Assembly: GCF_000312385.1 (NCBI RefSeq) | Contig: NZ_HE997626.1 | Span: 1,978,684-2,042,683 of the forward strand | Origin: Tsukamurella sp. 1534 | GTDB lineage: Bacteria; Actinomycetota; Actinomycetes; Mycobacteriales; Mycobacteriaceae | Length of the DNA: 64,000 bases | Direction: 5' to 3' | Shown here: positions 51,527 to 61,056 of the stretch, piece after piece | Layout: each line of letters opens with the position of its first letter | How positions within the stretch are numbered: the stretch's first letter is position 1 | Notes under the pieces: generated by a model | Told to the model about the DNA's origin: nothing | Database searches by the model: none | The model's input: the letters and a program-made list of their open reading frames with translations, nothing else | Position numbers and translations under genes: made by a program

Positions 51527-52906
51527 ATGAACACGCGGATCGACGACCGGCGCAGCGGCGATCAGTTGGGCACGAGCCTCAAACCGAGGCACATCACCAT
51601 GATCTCGATCGCCGGGGTGATCGGCGCGGGCCTGTTCGTGGGCTCCGCCACCGCGATCAACCTCGCGGGCCCCGCCGTGCTCGTCTCGTACGCGCTCGCG
51701 GGCCTCCTCGTGATCCTCGTGATGCGGATGCTCGGCGAGATGGCCACCGCGCATCCGGACACCGGCTCCTTCTCGACCTACGCCGACCGCGCCCTGGGCC
51801 GCTGGGCCGGGTGCAGCATCGGGTGGTTGTACTGGCTCTTCTGGGTGCTGGTGATCCCGGTGGAGGCCACGGCCGCGGCGGTGATCCTGGCGAAGGTGGT
51901 GGGCGGCCCGCAGTGGACCTGGGCGCTCGTCGTGGTCGTGCTGCTGACGGTGACGAACCTGTTCTCCGTGGGCAACTACGGGGAGTTCGAGTTCTGGTTC
52001 GCCCTGATCAAGGTGCTGGCGATCGCGGCGTTCCTGGTGTTGGGCGCCCTCGCGATCTTCGGCGTGCTACCCGGATCGGGCGTGTCCGGGGTGCATCATC
52101 TGTGGGACACCGGCGGATTCATGCCGAACGGGGTGGGCGCGGTGATCGCGGCGATGCTCACCACGATGTTCACGTTCATGGGCTCGGAGATCGTGACCAT
52201 CGCCGCCGCGGAGTCCCCGGAGCCCGCGAAGGGCATCACCAAGGCGGTGAACTCGGTGGTCTGGCGGATCTGCCTGTTCTACCTCGGCTCGATCTTCGTG
52301 GTGGTGGCGCTGGTGCCGTGGAACTCGCTGGATTCGGCGACGGGCTCCTATCAGGCGGTGCTCAAGGGCATGAACATCCCCGCCGCCGCGGGAATCATGG
52401 ACGTCGTGGTGCTGGTCGCGGTGGCGTCCTGCCTCAACAGCGCGCTCTACACCGCGTCCCGGATGCTGTACTCGCTGGCGCAGCGGGGCGACGCTCCCCG
52501 CGCCGCCGGCCGGACCACGCCGCGCGGCGTTCCCGCGGTCGCGGTCCTCGCGTCGATGCTGCTGGGGTTCCTCGCGGTGATCGGCAACTACGTGTTGCCG
52601 GAGAAGTTGTTCGGGTACCTCCTGGCCACGACGGGGGCCGTCGCGCTGTTCGTGTACCTGGTGATCGCGGTGAGCCAGATCGCGCTGCGCCGCCGGGCGA
52701 CGGAGCGGTCGCCGCTGCAGATGTGGTTCTTCCCGTGGGCGACGTACGCGGTGATCGCGTTCATCGTGTTCGTCATCGTCGCGATGATCGTCGAACCCAG
52801 CCAGCGCAGCGCGGTCGGCCTCTCCACCGCCCTGGCGGCGATCGTGGTGGCCGCCAGCGTCGCCCATCAGCGCCGGGCGGCCGGCCGGCCGGCCGACGCC
52901 GCCTGA
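51527..52906 (+). CDS. APC-superfamily amino acid permease (GabP-like)
   Basis: A 459-residue permease with 12 TM helices. HITMISIAGVIGAGLFVGSAT is the TM1 motif and FTFMGSEIVTIAAAESPEPAKGITKAVN the TM6 region, closest to GABA/aromatic permeases. It is the third APC permease in the window, clearly diverged from the one after purL, and no catabolic gene is adjacent to define the substrate. Confidence 0.86.
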   Translation: MNTRIDDRRSGDQLGTSLKPRHITMISIAGVIGAGLFVGSATAINLAGPAVLVSYALAGLLVILVMRMLGEMATAHPDTGSFSTYADRALGRWAGCSIGWLYWLFWVLVIPVEATAAAVILAKVVGGPQWTWALVVVVLLTVTNLFSVGNYGEFEFWFALIKVLAIAAFLVLGALAIFGVLPGSGVSGVHHLWDTGGFMPNGVGAVIAAMLTTMFTFMGSEIVTIAAAESPEPAKGITKAVNSVVWRICLFYLGSIFVVVALVPWNSLDSATGSYQAVLKGMNIPAAAGIMDVVVLVAVASCLNSALYTASRMLYSLAQRGDAPRAAGRTTPRGVPAVAVLASMLLGFLAVIGNYVLPEKLFGYLLATTGAVALFVYLVIAVSQIALRRRATERSPLQMWFFPWATYAVIAFIVFVIVAMIVEPSQRSAVGLSTALAAIVVAASVAHQRRAAGRPADAA

Positions 52907-53060
52907 CGTCCGGCCGGTTCCTCCGGCGAGAACGGGGCCGCTCCGGCCGTACGAAGCCGAATCCGGCCTCCTGGGCGGCGGAACCGCGCGTTCGCGGGGG
53001 TGCATTCGTCGCCCGCCGCGCCGGACGTGTGCTTAGTCTCAGTTCTTGGGATGAAACGGC

Positions 53061-53101
53061 GTAGCTACTACCATTCGTAGTAGCTACTACGTACCGTAGT
53101 A
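53061..53101. promoter_or_regulatory. Interleaved palindromes upstream of cydA
   Basis: An 11-bp inverted repeat (GTAGCTACTAC 53061-53071 / GTAGTAGCTAC 53077-53087, 5-nt spacer) overlaps a 14-bp perfect palindrome GTAGTAGCTACTAC (53077-53090) and a third dyad TACTACG-tac-CGTAGTA (53085-53101). The repeated TACTAC/GTAGTA half-sites resemble BlaI/CopY-type operators. The cluster ends 49 nt before the cydA ATG. Confidence 0.7.
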
Positions 53102-53150
53102 ACACGGGTCGGTGACGGCGCCGGTCCACCCTCAGCCCAGGGAGAGTTGG

Positions 53151-54656
53151 ATGAACGCACTCGACATCGCCCGTTGGCAGTTCGGCATGACCACGGTGAT
53201 GCACTTCATCCTGGTCCCGCTGACCATCGGCCTCGCCCCCATGGTCGCGACGATGCAGACGATCTGGCTGGTCACGGGGAAGCGGGTGTGGCTGCGCGCC
53301 ACCAACTTCTTCGGCAAGCTGTTCCTCATCAACTTCGCCCTCGGCGTGGCCACCGGCATCGTCCAGGAGTTCCAGTTCGGGATGGCCTGGAGCGAGTACA
53401 GCAAGTTCGTGGGCGACGTGTTCGGCGCGCCCCTCGCGCTCGAGGGCCTGGTGGCCTTCTTCATGGAATCGACGTTCCTCGGCCTGTGGATCTTCGGCTG
53501 GACCAGGCTGCCGAAGTACATCCACCTCGGCTGCATCTGGCTCGTCGCGCTCGGCGTCAACGCGTCCGCGTACTTCATCGTCGCCGCCAACTCGTGGATG
53601 CAGCACCCCGTGGGCGCCACGTTCAACCCCGACACCGGCCGTGCCGAGCTCACGAGCATCTGGGCCGTGCTCACCAACTCCACCACCCTCGCGGCGTTCC
53701 CGCACACCGTGTTCGGCGCATGGCTCACCGCGGGGACCTTCGTCGCCGCGATCGGCGGCTGGTGGATGGTGCGCGGCATGCGCAAGGGCGACCCCGATGC
53801 GGTGGAACTGGCGCGGATGTTCCGGCCCGTCACCCGGTTCGGCCTCGGGGTCATGATCGTCTCGGCGGTCGGCCTCGCGGTGACCGGCGACGCCCAGGCC
53901 AAGCTCATGTTCGAGCAACAACCGATGAAGATGGCGTCCGCGGAATCGCTCTGCCACACGGAGACCGGTGCGTCGTTCTCGCTGCTCACCATCGGCACGC
54001 ACAACAACTGCGAATCGGTGCAGCACGTGCTGCAGGTGCCGTACGTCACCTCGTTCCTCGCCAACGGCGACCCGAACTCCACCCTCAAGGGCGTGACGGA
54101 ACTGCAGGCCGAGGCCGTGGAGAAGTTCGGCCCCGGCGACTACCGACCCAACCTGTTCGTCTCGTACTGGGCGTTCCGCGCGATGATGGGCTGGTCCGTC
54201 GGATCCGGCCTGCTGGCCCTGGCCGGCCTGTGGGTCACCCGGCGGGGCCGCATACCGTCGTCGAAGTGGTTCAGCAGGCTGTGCCTCATCGCCCTGCCCA
54301 CCCCGTTCCTCGCCAACAGCTCCGGCTGGGTGTTCACCGAGATGGGGCGCCAGCCGTGGGTCGTGGTCCCGAATCCCAACGGCGATCAGACGATCCGGCT
54401 CACCGTCGCCGATGCCGTGTCCGGTCACTCCACGATGATGATGGCCTTCTCGCTCATCACCTTCGCCGCCGTCTACGGCGTGCTCTACATCCTGTGGTTC
54501 GCGCTGCTGCGCCGGTACGTGATCGAGGGGCCCGCGTTGCACGACCCGCACGCCGACGACGACGGGACCGGCGACGGGCCCGACGAACCCGGCGACCCCG
54601 ACGGGGCGCCGCCGGGGGAGAAGACGCCGTCCGACCGACTCTCGTTCGCGTACTAG
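53151..54656 (+). CDS. cydA: Cytochrome bd ubiquinol oxidase subunit I
   Basis: A 501-residue heme-binding subunit of the high-affinity bd quinol oxidase. N-terminal ARWQFGMTTVMHFILVPLTIGL contains the heme b595 axial His18. FPHTVFGAWLTAG holds the b558 His, and GRQPWVV the conserved GRQPW motif. The Q-loop is short, as in other actinobacteria. The C-terminus is an acidic, Gly/Pro-rich tail. GGGAGAG lies before ATG 53151. cydB follows 10 nt later. Confidence 0.97.
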   Translation: MNALDIARWQFGMTTVMHFILVPLTIGLAPMVATMQTIWLVTGKRVWLRATNFFGKLFLINFALGVATGIVQEFQFGMAWSEYSKFVGDVFGAPLALEGLVAFFMESTFLGLWIFGWTRLPKYIHLGCIWLVALGVNASAYFIVAANSWMQHPVGATFNPDTGRAELTSIWAVLTNSTTLAAFPHTVFGAWLTAGTFVAAIGGWWMVRGMRKGDPDAVELARMFRPVTRFGLGVMIVSAVGLAVTGDAQAKLMFEQQPMKMASAESLCHTETGASFSLLTIGTHNNCESVQHVLQVPYVTSFLANGDPNSTLKGVTELQAEAVEKFGPGDYRPNLFVSYWAFRAMMGWSVGSGLLALAGLWVTRRGRIPSSKWFSRLCLIALPTPFLANSSGWVFTEMGRQPWVVVPNPNGDQTIRLTVADAVSGHSTMMMAFSLITFAAVYGVLYILWFALLRRYVIEGPALHDPHADDDGTGDGPDEPGDPDGAPPGEKTPSDRLSFAY

Positions 54657-54666
54657 GAGGACTGCC

Positions 54667-55701
54667 ATGACGCTCCCCGACTACTGGTTCCTCGCGATCG
54701 CGTTCCTGTTCACCGGCTACTTCGTGCTGGAGGGCTTCGACTTCGGAGTCGGCATGCTCATGCCGATCCTCGGCCGGCGCCGCGGCCACGCCGACTACGA
54801 CACCCGGCGCCGGGTGCTGCTCAACACCATCGGCCCCGTGTGGGACGGCAACGAGGTGTGGCTGATCACGGCCGGCGCGGCCATGTTCGCGGCCTTCCCG
54901 GTCTGGTACGCCACGGTGTTCTCCGGCTTCTACCTGGTCCTGCTCGCGATCCTCGTGGGGCTCATCGTGCGGGTCTGCGCGATCGAGTGGCGCGGCAAGA
55001 TCAACGATCCGCGGTGGCGCGGCTGGGCGGACTTCGGCATCGGCCTCGGCTCCTGGATCCCGGCGTTCTGCTGGGGCCTGGTGTTCGCGAACATCCTGCG
55101 AGGCGTGGACATCGACGCCGACGGCCGGATGACCTCCGAGGTCTGGGATCTGCTCAACCCGTACGGCCTGCTCGGCGGTGTCGCGCTGCTGGGGCTGTTC
55201 CTGCTGCACGGCGCGATCTTCGTGGCACTCAAGTCCGACGGTGCCGTGCGCACCGACGCCCGCACCCTTGCCGCGCGGATGTGGCTGCCCGTCACCGTGA
55301 TCGGCGCCGCCTTCGTGCTGTGGACGCAGCTCTCCTACGGGAAGCCGTGGACGTGGACCATGGTGGTGACGGCCGCCGCCGGCCTCGTCGCGGCGGGCGC
55401 GATGATCCGCGCCGACCGTGAGCTCGCGGCCTTCGCCGCCACCTCCCTCGCGGTGATCGGAGTGAGCGTGCTGCTGTTCGGGTCGCTGTTCCCCGACGTG
55501 CTCAACGCCACGGATCCCGCGCGGTCCATCAGCATCGCCGACGCCTCGTCCTCGCACTACACCCTGGTCGTCATGTCCTGGTGCACAGTGGTGCTGCTGC
55601 CGATGGTGATGATCTACCAGGCCTGGACCTACTGGGTGTTCCGCAAGCGGATCAGCGCCACGCAGATCCCGCCGTCGATCGGCCTGAGCCCCCGTGCCTG
55701 A
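54667..55701 (+). CDS. cydB: Cytochrome bd ubiquinol oxidase subunit II
   Basis: A 344-residue polytopic subunit that pairs with CydA. The signatures are DYWFLAIAFLFTGYFVLEGFDFGVGML at the start, LNTIGPVWDGNEVWLI, and the C-terminal SSHYTLVVMSWCTVVLLPMVMIYQAWTYWVFRKR. AGGAGG precedes the ATG by about 6 nt. It overlaps cydD by 8 nt. Confidence 0.97.
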   Translation: MTLPDYWFLAIAFLFTGYFVLEGFDFGVGMLMPILGRRRGHADYDTRRRVLLNTIGPVWDGNEVWLITAGAAMFAAFPVWYATVFSGFYLVLLAILVGLIVRVCAIEWRGKINDPRWRGWADFGIGLGSWIPAFCWGLVFANILRGVDIDADGRMTSEVWDLLNPYGLLGGVALLGLFLLHGAIFVALKSDGAVRTDARTLAARMWLPVTVIGAAFVLWTQLSYGKPWTWTMVVTAAAGLVAAGAMIRADRELAAFAATSLAVIGVSVLLFGSLFPDVLNATDPARSISIADASSSHYTLVVMSWCTVVLLPMVMIYQAWTYWVFRKRISATQIPPSIGLSPRA

Positions 55702-57319
55702 ACCGGCCGTCCGCACGCGCACGGGTCCTGTGGACCCGCGGCTGCTGCGGTACGCCCGCAGCTCCCGCGGGCTCATGGCGGCCGTGATCGCCTGCGGCGT
55801 GGTCGATACCGCCGCCGTGATCGCGCTCGCGTACGGCGTGGCGACGGTACTCGCCCGCCTCGTGACCGGTCCCGCGGACCTGCCCGGCCCGGTGCTCCTG
55901 GTCGCGGGCGCCGTCGCCGTCCGGGTGCTCACCACCTACGTGCGCTCGCGGATCGAGCGACGGTCCGCGGACCGCGTGGTGTCCCAGTTGCGGTCCGCCG
56001 CGCTCGGCGCCGTCGGGCCCGGCAGGCTGCCCGCGGGCACCGATCACGAGGAACTTCGCACCGCCCTCACCCGGGGCCTGGACGACCTGCTGCCCTACCT
56101 CACCGGCTACGTTCCGGCGTTGGCGCTCAGCGTGATCGCCACGCCCGCCCTGGTCGTGGCGATGTTCGTGGCCGATCCGATCTCGGGCGCCATCGCCCTG
56201 GGCACACTGCCGCTGCTGCCCGTCTTCATGGTCCTCATCGGCCTGCTCACCCGCGACCGTACGCGCCGGCGCCTCGCGGCCATGGCGAGACTCTCCTCCC
56301 GGTTGCTGGACCTCGTGGCCGGGTTGCCCACCCTGCGCGCGCTCGGCCGTCAGCGCGGCCCCGAGCGCACCGTCCGCGAGCTCGGCGAGCGCAACGCGGC
56401 CGAGACGATGGGAGCCCTGCGCATCGCGTTCCTCTCCTCGATGGTGCTCGAACTGCTCGCCACACTGTGCGTGGCGCTCGTCGCCGTGAGCATCGGCCTG
56501 CGGCTGGTGTTCGGTGAGATGACCTTGTTCGCGGGCGTCTTCGCGCTCGTGCTGGCCCCCGAGGTGTACCAGCCGCTGCGCGCGGTCGGCGCCCGGTTCC
56601 ACGCCGCCGAGCAGGGAGTGGAGGCCACGTCGCGGGTGTTCGCCCTCCTCGACCACCCCGCACCCGCGGTCGGGGACGGCGCCGCCCGCACCGGCGAGAT
56701 CGTCCTGCGCGGCGTCGCGGTCGACGGGCGGGACGGCGCGGCCCCGTCGGGCTTCGACGGAGTTCTCCGGCCCGGGCGGATCACCGCGCTCACGGGGCCC
56801 AATGGATGCGGGAAGTCCACCCTCCTCACGGTTCTCGCAGGGTTGACGGTGCCGGACCGCGGGGAGGTCACCGTGGGCGGTGCGCCCCTGCGCGGCGGCC
56901 CCGAGTGGTGGGCGCGCGTCGCGTGGTGCCCGCAGCACCCTTACCTCGAGCCGGGTTCCCTGGAACACAACTTCACGCTCCTGGGGGCTCCTGTGCCGCA
57001 ATCCGTTCCGCGGGTCGTCGCGGCCACGGGGCTCGACGAGGTGGTCGCCGAGCGGGGGTGGGAGCGTCCCGTCGGGACGGGCGGCGCGGGGCTGTCGGCC
57101 GGTCAGCGGCAGCGGCTCGCCCTGGCGCGGACTCTCGCGCTCGGTCGCGACGTGCTGCTGTTCGACGAGCCGACCGCGCACCTGGACCCGGACCACGCCG
57201 ACCGCGTGCTCGCCGAGCTGCGCGCCCGCGCCGGCGCCGGGGCCCTGGTGGTGATCGTCGGTCACGACGAGCGGGTGCTCGCGGCGGCCGACGAGGTGCT
57301 GGAGGTGCGCCGTGCATGA
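55694..57319 (+). CDS. cydD: Thiol reductant ABC exporter subunit CydD
   Basis: A 541-residue half-transporter: a six-TM domain followed by an ATPase with Walker A TGPNGCGKSTLL, signature LSAGQRQRLALART and Walker B VLLFDEPTAHLD. With CydC it exports a thiol (glutathione/cysteine in E. coli, probably another thiol here) needed to assemble bd oxidase. GTG lies inside cydB. Confidence 0.94.
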   Translation: MPEPAVRTRTGPVDPRLLRYARSSRGLMAAVIACGVVDTAAVIALAYGVATVLARLVTGPADLPGPVLLVAGAVAVRVLTTYVRSRIERRSADRVVSQLRSAALGAVGPGRLPAGTDHEELRTALTRGLDDLLPYLTGYVPALALSVIATPALVVAMFVADPISGAIALGTLPLLPVFMVLIGLLTRDRTRRRLAAMARLSSRLLDLVAGLPTLRALGRQRGPERTVRELGERNAAETMGALRIAFLSSMVLELLATLCVALVAVSIGLRLVFGEMTLFAGVFALVLAPEVYQPLRAVGARFHAAEQGVEATSRVFALLDHPAPAVGDGAARTGEIVLRGVAVDGRDGAAPSGFDGVLRPGRITALTGPNGCGKSTLLTVLAGLTVPDRGEVTVGGAPLRGGPEWWARVAWCPQHPYLEPGSLEHNFTLLGAPVPQSVPRVVAATGLDEVVAERGWERPVGTGGAGLSAGQRQRLALARTLALGRDVLLFDEPTAHLDPDHADRVLAELRARAGAGALVVIVGHDERVLAAADEVLEVRRA

Positions 57320-58964
57320 CCTGCGGATCTGCCTGCGCGCCCTGCGGACCCGGCCGCTCGCGCTGCTGGGCGCGATCGGTGCGGGCGTTCTCACCGCGGG
57401 CAGTGCCCTGGCGCTCGCCGGGCTCTCCGCGTGGTTGATCACGAAGGCCTGGACCATGCCTCCGGTGCTCGCGCTGTCGGTCGCCGTGACGGCGGTCCGG
57501 GCGCTGGGAATCACCCGCGGGCTCATGCGGTACGTCGAGCGGCTCGCTACGCACCGCGTGGCGCTGTCCGGGCTCACCGAGCTGCGGGTGGCGCTGTACG
57601 CGCGGCTCGCCGCCGCGCCGCCCGCCGCGAGCGTCCGCCTGCGCGACGGGGAGCTGTTGGCGCGCACCGGCGCCGACGTGGACGCGGTGGGGGACCTGCT
57701 GGTGCGCACCGTGATCCCCGCGGCGACCGCGCTCACCGTGTCCGGTGCCGCGGTCGGCTGGGCGGCGTTCGTCGACCCGCGCGCGGGCGCGGTTCTGGCG
57801 GGCTGCCTGCTGGTGGCCGGGGTGCTCGCGCCGTGGCTCGTGGTGCGGGCCACCCGCGCCCGCGCCGCCGCCGAGGCCGCCGGCAGCGAGGAGTTCGGCG
57901 CCGCCGCGTCGGCGGTGCTCGACCACGCCGGGGAGCTCGCCGTCGCCGGACGTCTCGCCGCCGTGCGCGCCCGTGCCGATGAGGCGGAGGCAGCGCGTCG
58001 CTCGGCGGTGGACCGCGCCGCCCGGATCGGCGCGCTCGCCGACGCCGCGGTGCCGCTCGCGGTGGGGGTGGCCGTCCTCGGCGCCCTCCTGCTCGCATTC
58101 ACCCGCGCGGGCGCCGCGGACCCGATGACGCTGGGCATCCTGATCCTGCTGCCGCTGAGCGCGTTCGAGGCGGTCGCCCCGCTGCCCGACGCCGCCCGGC
58201 AGTACGTGAGATCGGCCGACGCCGCCTCGCGCCTCGCGCCCCTGCTGGATCTCGTTCCGGCCCCCGCGGCGGGGGAGCGGACCGTGGCCGGGCGTCCCGT
58301 GCTGGAGCTGGACGGCCTCGTCCTGCGCCCCGGCGACAGGCTCCTGGTGCGCGGCGAATCCGGCGCCGGGAAGACCACGCTGCTGCTGGCCCTGGCCGGC
58401 CTCGACACCCGCGGCGGCCGGGTGCTCGTGGACGGTGCGCCCGCCGCGGACTACGCGGACCTCCCCGCCGCGGTCGGGTTCTTCGGCGAGGACGCGCACG
58501 TCTTCGCCACCTCGCTCGCCGAGAACTGCCGCGTGGCGCGCGGCGATGCGACCGATGCGGAGATCGAGACCGCGCTGCGCGCAGTGGGGCTGGGCCCGTG
58601 GATCGACGGGCTCACCGATGGGGTGCACACCGCGCTGGATCACGGCGCCGATTCGCTCTCCGGCGGCCAGCGGCGCAGGCTGCTGCTGGCCCGCGCCCTG
58701 GTGAGCCGCGCCACCGTCGTCCTGCTGGACGAGCCGACGGAGCACCTGGACCGCGCCGACGCCGGGCGGCTGCTCGACGAGATCCTGGACCCCGCCGGTC
58801 TGTTCCGCGGGCGCACCGTCGTGGTCGCCGGACACGCGGCGCCGGGCCGCGTCGCGGTTCCCGAGATCCGGGTTCAGCGGCCGTCCGCCGAATCCCGGCG
58901 CGGAGGCCCGCAGAACCCGACGTTCGGAACGGCCGGAGCCGCGGCACGGGCGCTCAGGCCATGA
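57312..58964 (+). CDS. cydC: Thiol reductant ABC exporter subunit CydC
   Basis: A 550-residue partner of CydD. A TM domain is followed by an ATPase with Walker A GESGAGKTTLLLALAG, signature LSGGQRRRLLLARAL and Walker B VVLLDEPTEHLD. Start and end overlap cydD (8 nt) and the convergent TetR gene (11 nt). The cydABDC order in one unit is that of mycobacteria and bacilli. Confidence 0.94.
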   Translation: MHDLRICLRALRTRPLALLGAIGAGVLTAGSALALAGLSAWLITKAWTMPPVLALSVAVTAVRALGITRGLMRYVERLATHRVALSGLTELRVALYARLAAAPPAASVRLRDGELLARTGADVDAVGDLLVRTVIPAATALTVSGAAVGWAAFVDPRAGAVLAGCLLVAGVLAPWLVVRATRARAAAEAAGSEEFGAAASAVLDHAGELAVAGRLAAVRARADEAEAARRSAVDRAARIGALADAAVPLAVGVAVLGALLLAFTRAGAADPMTLGILILLPLSAFEAVAPLPDAARQYVRSADAASRLAPLLDLVPAPAAGERTVAGRPVLELDGLVLRPGDRLLVRGESGAGKTTLLLALAGLDTRGGRVLVDGAPAADYADLPAAVGFFGEDAHVFATSLAENCRVARGDATDAEIETALRAVGLGPWIDGLTDGVHTALDHGADSLSGGQRRRLLLARALVSRATVVLLDEPTEHLDRADAGRLLDEILDPAGLFRGRTVVVAGHAAPGRVAVPEIRVQRPSAESRRGGPQNPTFGTAGAAARALRP

Positions 58965-59526
58965 CGCCCGCGATGGCGGCGTCCACCGCGGCCTCGGCGA
59001 GCGGCCACTGCTGATCGCCGGGCAGGTGGTGCAGGGGGCCGCGCAACGCCATCTCCGCGAAGCCGTGCACCATCGACCAACAGGACCAGGTGGCGGACCG
59101 TCGCGCCGCGGGTGCGAGTAGGCCCGCGTGCACCATGAGGTCGAGGGAATCGGTGAGGGCGACGTACGGCGGTATGCCGGAGAGGGATTCGGGGTCGGGC
59201 ACCTCGTCGCCGAAGAAGCAGACGGAGAACCAGCCGGGCTCAGCGAGCGCGAAAGCGATGTAGCCCAGGCCCACGGCGCGCAGCCGCTCGACCGGGCCCT
59301 GCCCCGCGGAGACCGGCATCGCGTCGGCCATCCGCTGCTCGATCGCGGCGGACACCGCCCGCAGCAGGGCCAGCCGGTCGGGGAAGTGGCGGTAGGCGGC
59401 GTTGGGGCTGACGCCCACCCGGCGGGTCACCTCGCGGATGGTCAGCGCCGACGGCCCGCCGCCGCGCGTGACCTCCAGGCCCGCGTCGACCAGCGCCTGC
59501 GCCAGGTCCCCGTGGTGGTACGCCAT
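58954..59526 (-). CDS. TetR-family regulator
   Basis: A 190-residue repressor. The HTH is in LTIREVTRRVGVSPNAAYRHFPDRLALLRAV, followed by a WHG/TetR_C-like ligand domain (FALAEPGWFSVCFF, MVHGFAEMALRGPL). ATG 59526 is 27 nt from the direct repeats that lie between it and the divergent DUF899 gene, which it probably regulates together with itself. Confidence 0.9.
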   Translation of the reverse strand: MAYHHGDLAQALVDAGLEVTRGGGPSALTIREVTRRVGVSPNAAYRHFPDRLALLRAVSAAIEQRMADAMPVSAGQGPVERLRAVGLGYIAFALAEPGWFSVCFFGDEVPDPESLSGIPPYVALTDSLDLMVHAGLLAPAARRSATWSCWSMVHGFAEMALRGPLHHLPGDQQWPLAEAAVDAAIAGVMA

Positions 59527-59552
59527 GAACCCTTGTGCCCCCTGCCACTCGT

Positions 59553-59593
59553 GTGTACGGTGTGAACATAACAGATGTGTACACCGTGAACAT
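59553..59593. promoter_or_regulatory. Direct-repeat operator between tetR and the DUF899 gene
   Basis: Two 17-bp copies, GTGTACGGTGTGAACAT (59553-59569) and GTGTACACCGTGAACAT (59577-59593), lie 24 bp apart. Each is weakly dyadic (ATGTnnAC...GTnnACAT), as expected for two TetR dimers on one face of DNA. Confidence 0.65.
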
Positions 59594-59608
59594 CAGTCGG
59601 AGGAACCC

Positions 59609-60289
59609 ATGAACGCCGTACCGCCCGTCGTCGACCGCGAGACCTGGCAGCAGCAGCTCGACGAATTGCGCATCCGCGAGAAGGCCGCCACCCGCGAACT
59701 GGACGCCATCGCCGCCCAGCGCCGGCGGCTGCCCGCCGTGCAGCTCCCCGAGTACCGGCTGACCGCCGAGGACGGCTCCACCGTGACCCTCGCCGAGGTC
59801 TTCGACGGCAGGAGCCAGCTCATCACCTACCACCACATGTGGACCGACGGGAACGAGTGGCAGTGCGGCGGCTGCACCGGTGTCACGGCGCACTACGCCC
59901 GGCTCGACTTCCTGGAGAACTGGGACGCCCGGATGGTGGTGATCACCAACGGCCCGATCGACGAGGTCCTCGCCTACAAGAAGAAGCTCGGGAACACGAT
60001 GACCTGGTACTCGACCGCCGGATCGAGCTTCGGCGCCGACATGGGGGCCAGCCCCGGCGGCGGCTTCGCCTACAACACCTTCGTGCGCGACGGGGACACC
60101 GTCTACCACCAGTGGCAGACCTTCAGCCGGGGCGCCGAGCAGGTGTCCTACACCTTCGGCCTCCTCGACGTGCTGCCCTACGGGCGCCAGGAGGTGTGGC
60201 AGGACGCCCCCGACGGCTGGCCCCAGGACCCGACGTACGCTCGCTGGGCGTCGTCGAAGCAGATGGCCGACTGGTACGGCTCGGCGTAG
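59609..60289 (+). CDS. DUF899 thioredoxin-like protein
   Basis: A 226-residue DUF899 protein with a thioredoxin-like fold. WTDGNEWQCGGCTGVT and the TFSRGAEQVSYTFGLLDVLPYGRQE tail are typical, and the Cys-x-x-Cys could be redox-active. GGAGGA lies 5 nt before ATG 59609. Divergent TetR is the likely repressor. Function unknown. Confidence 0.88.
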   Translation: MNAVPPVVDRETWQQQLDELRIREKAATRELDAIAAQRRRLPAVQLPEYRLTAEDGSTVTLAEVFDGRSQLITYHHMWTDGNEWQCGGCTGVTAHYARLDFLENWDARMVVITNGPIDEVLAYKKKLGNTMTWYSTAGSSFGADMGASPGGGFAYNTFVRDGDTVYHQWQTFSRGAEQVSYTFGLLDVLPYGRQEVWQDAPDGWPQDPTYARWASSKQMADWYGSA

Positions 60290-60393
60290 CCTCCCCGGCG
60301 CGCCGTCGCCCGACCGCTACTGTGACATGACTGAGACATGGTCGCGTCGCGGTGGAGAGGTCACGGCGACGTCGCGACCGCAGGCTAGGAGTC

Positions 60394-61056
60394 ATGTACC
60401 GAATCGACCGACCGCTCATCGCGGCCGCGCTGTCCGCGCTGGCCTTCGCGATGCTCTACCTGGGTGCCGTGGGCACGCCGGTGGGCCAGTTCATCGACCA
60501 GGAGGTCATGAACCGCGTCTCCGGCGCCGCCGGCGTCGACGTCCCCACCCGTGGGGTGCTGGGCGATCTGCAGGTGCCGATCCTCCTGGCCCTGGCCGTC
60601 GCCGCCGGCGCGGTGGTGCTCGCGCGCCACTCGCTGCGGGTGTGGGTGGAGGCGTTCCTCACCCTCGGCGTGGGCGTGGTCGCCGCCGTGGCGCTCAAGG
60701 TCGTACTGCCGCGCCCCGAGCTGGGCGTGGGGCCGCTGCTCAACTCGTTCCCGTCGAACACCGTCGCGGCGGTCGCGGTGATCGCCGTCGCCGCGACGGT
60801 CGCCGCGCGGGCGGGCTCCTCACGCGCCGTGGTCGCCCTCACCATGCTGGGCCCCGCCGTCGTGGTCTCGGTGGCCGTGGTCGCGCAGCAGTGGCACCGC
60901 CCCGCCGACGTGCTCGGCGCGTGGCTGCTCGCCGGGTTCTCGGCGGCGCTCGCCCGCGTCCTGTGCCTCGCGGCGGACTGGGTCGCCGAGCTCCCGGCGG
61001 CGATGACGGCGGAACGGAGGCGCGCGGGTGGTCGCCCTGCTGCTCATCGAGGATGA
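60394..61056 (+). CDS. PAP2-superfamily membrane phosphatase-like protein
   Basis: A 220-residue protein with about six TM helices. The PAP2 motifs are partly degenerate: KVVLPRPELG for the first, NSFPSNTVAA for the second (Asn-Thr where PSGH is usual), and QQWHRPADVLGAW for the third. The missing middle His makes lipid-phosphatase activity uncertain. AGGAG precedes ATG 60394. It overlaps the response-regulator gene by 29 nt and may act in envelope-stress signalling. Confidence 0.8.
   Translation: MYRIDRPLIAAALSALAFAMLYLGAVGTPVGQFIDQEVMNRVSGAAGVDVPTRGVLGDLQVPILLALAVAAGAVVLARHSLRVWVEAFLTLGVGVVAAVALKVVLPRPELGVGPLLNSFPSNTVAAVAVIAVAATVAARAGSSRAVVALTMLGPAVVVSVAVVAQQWHRPADVLGAWLLAGFSAALARVLCLAADWVAELPAAMTAERRRAGGRPAAHRG

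Noticed and set aside
55652..58408. 918-codon minus-strand frame opposite cydD-cydC
   Set aside because: It is the antisense shadow of two genes with complete ATPase motifs.
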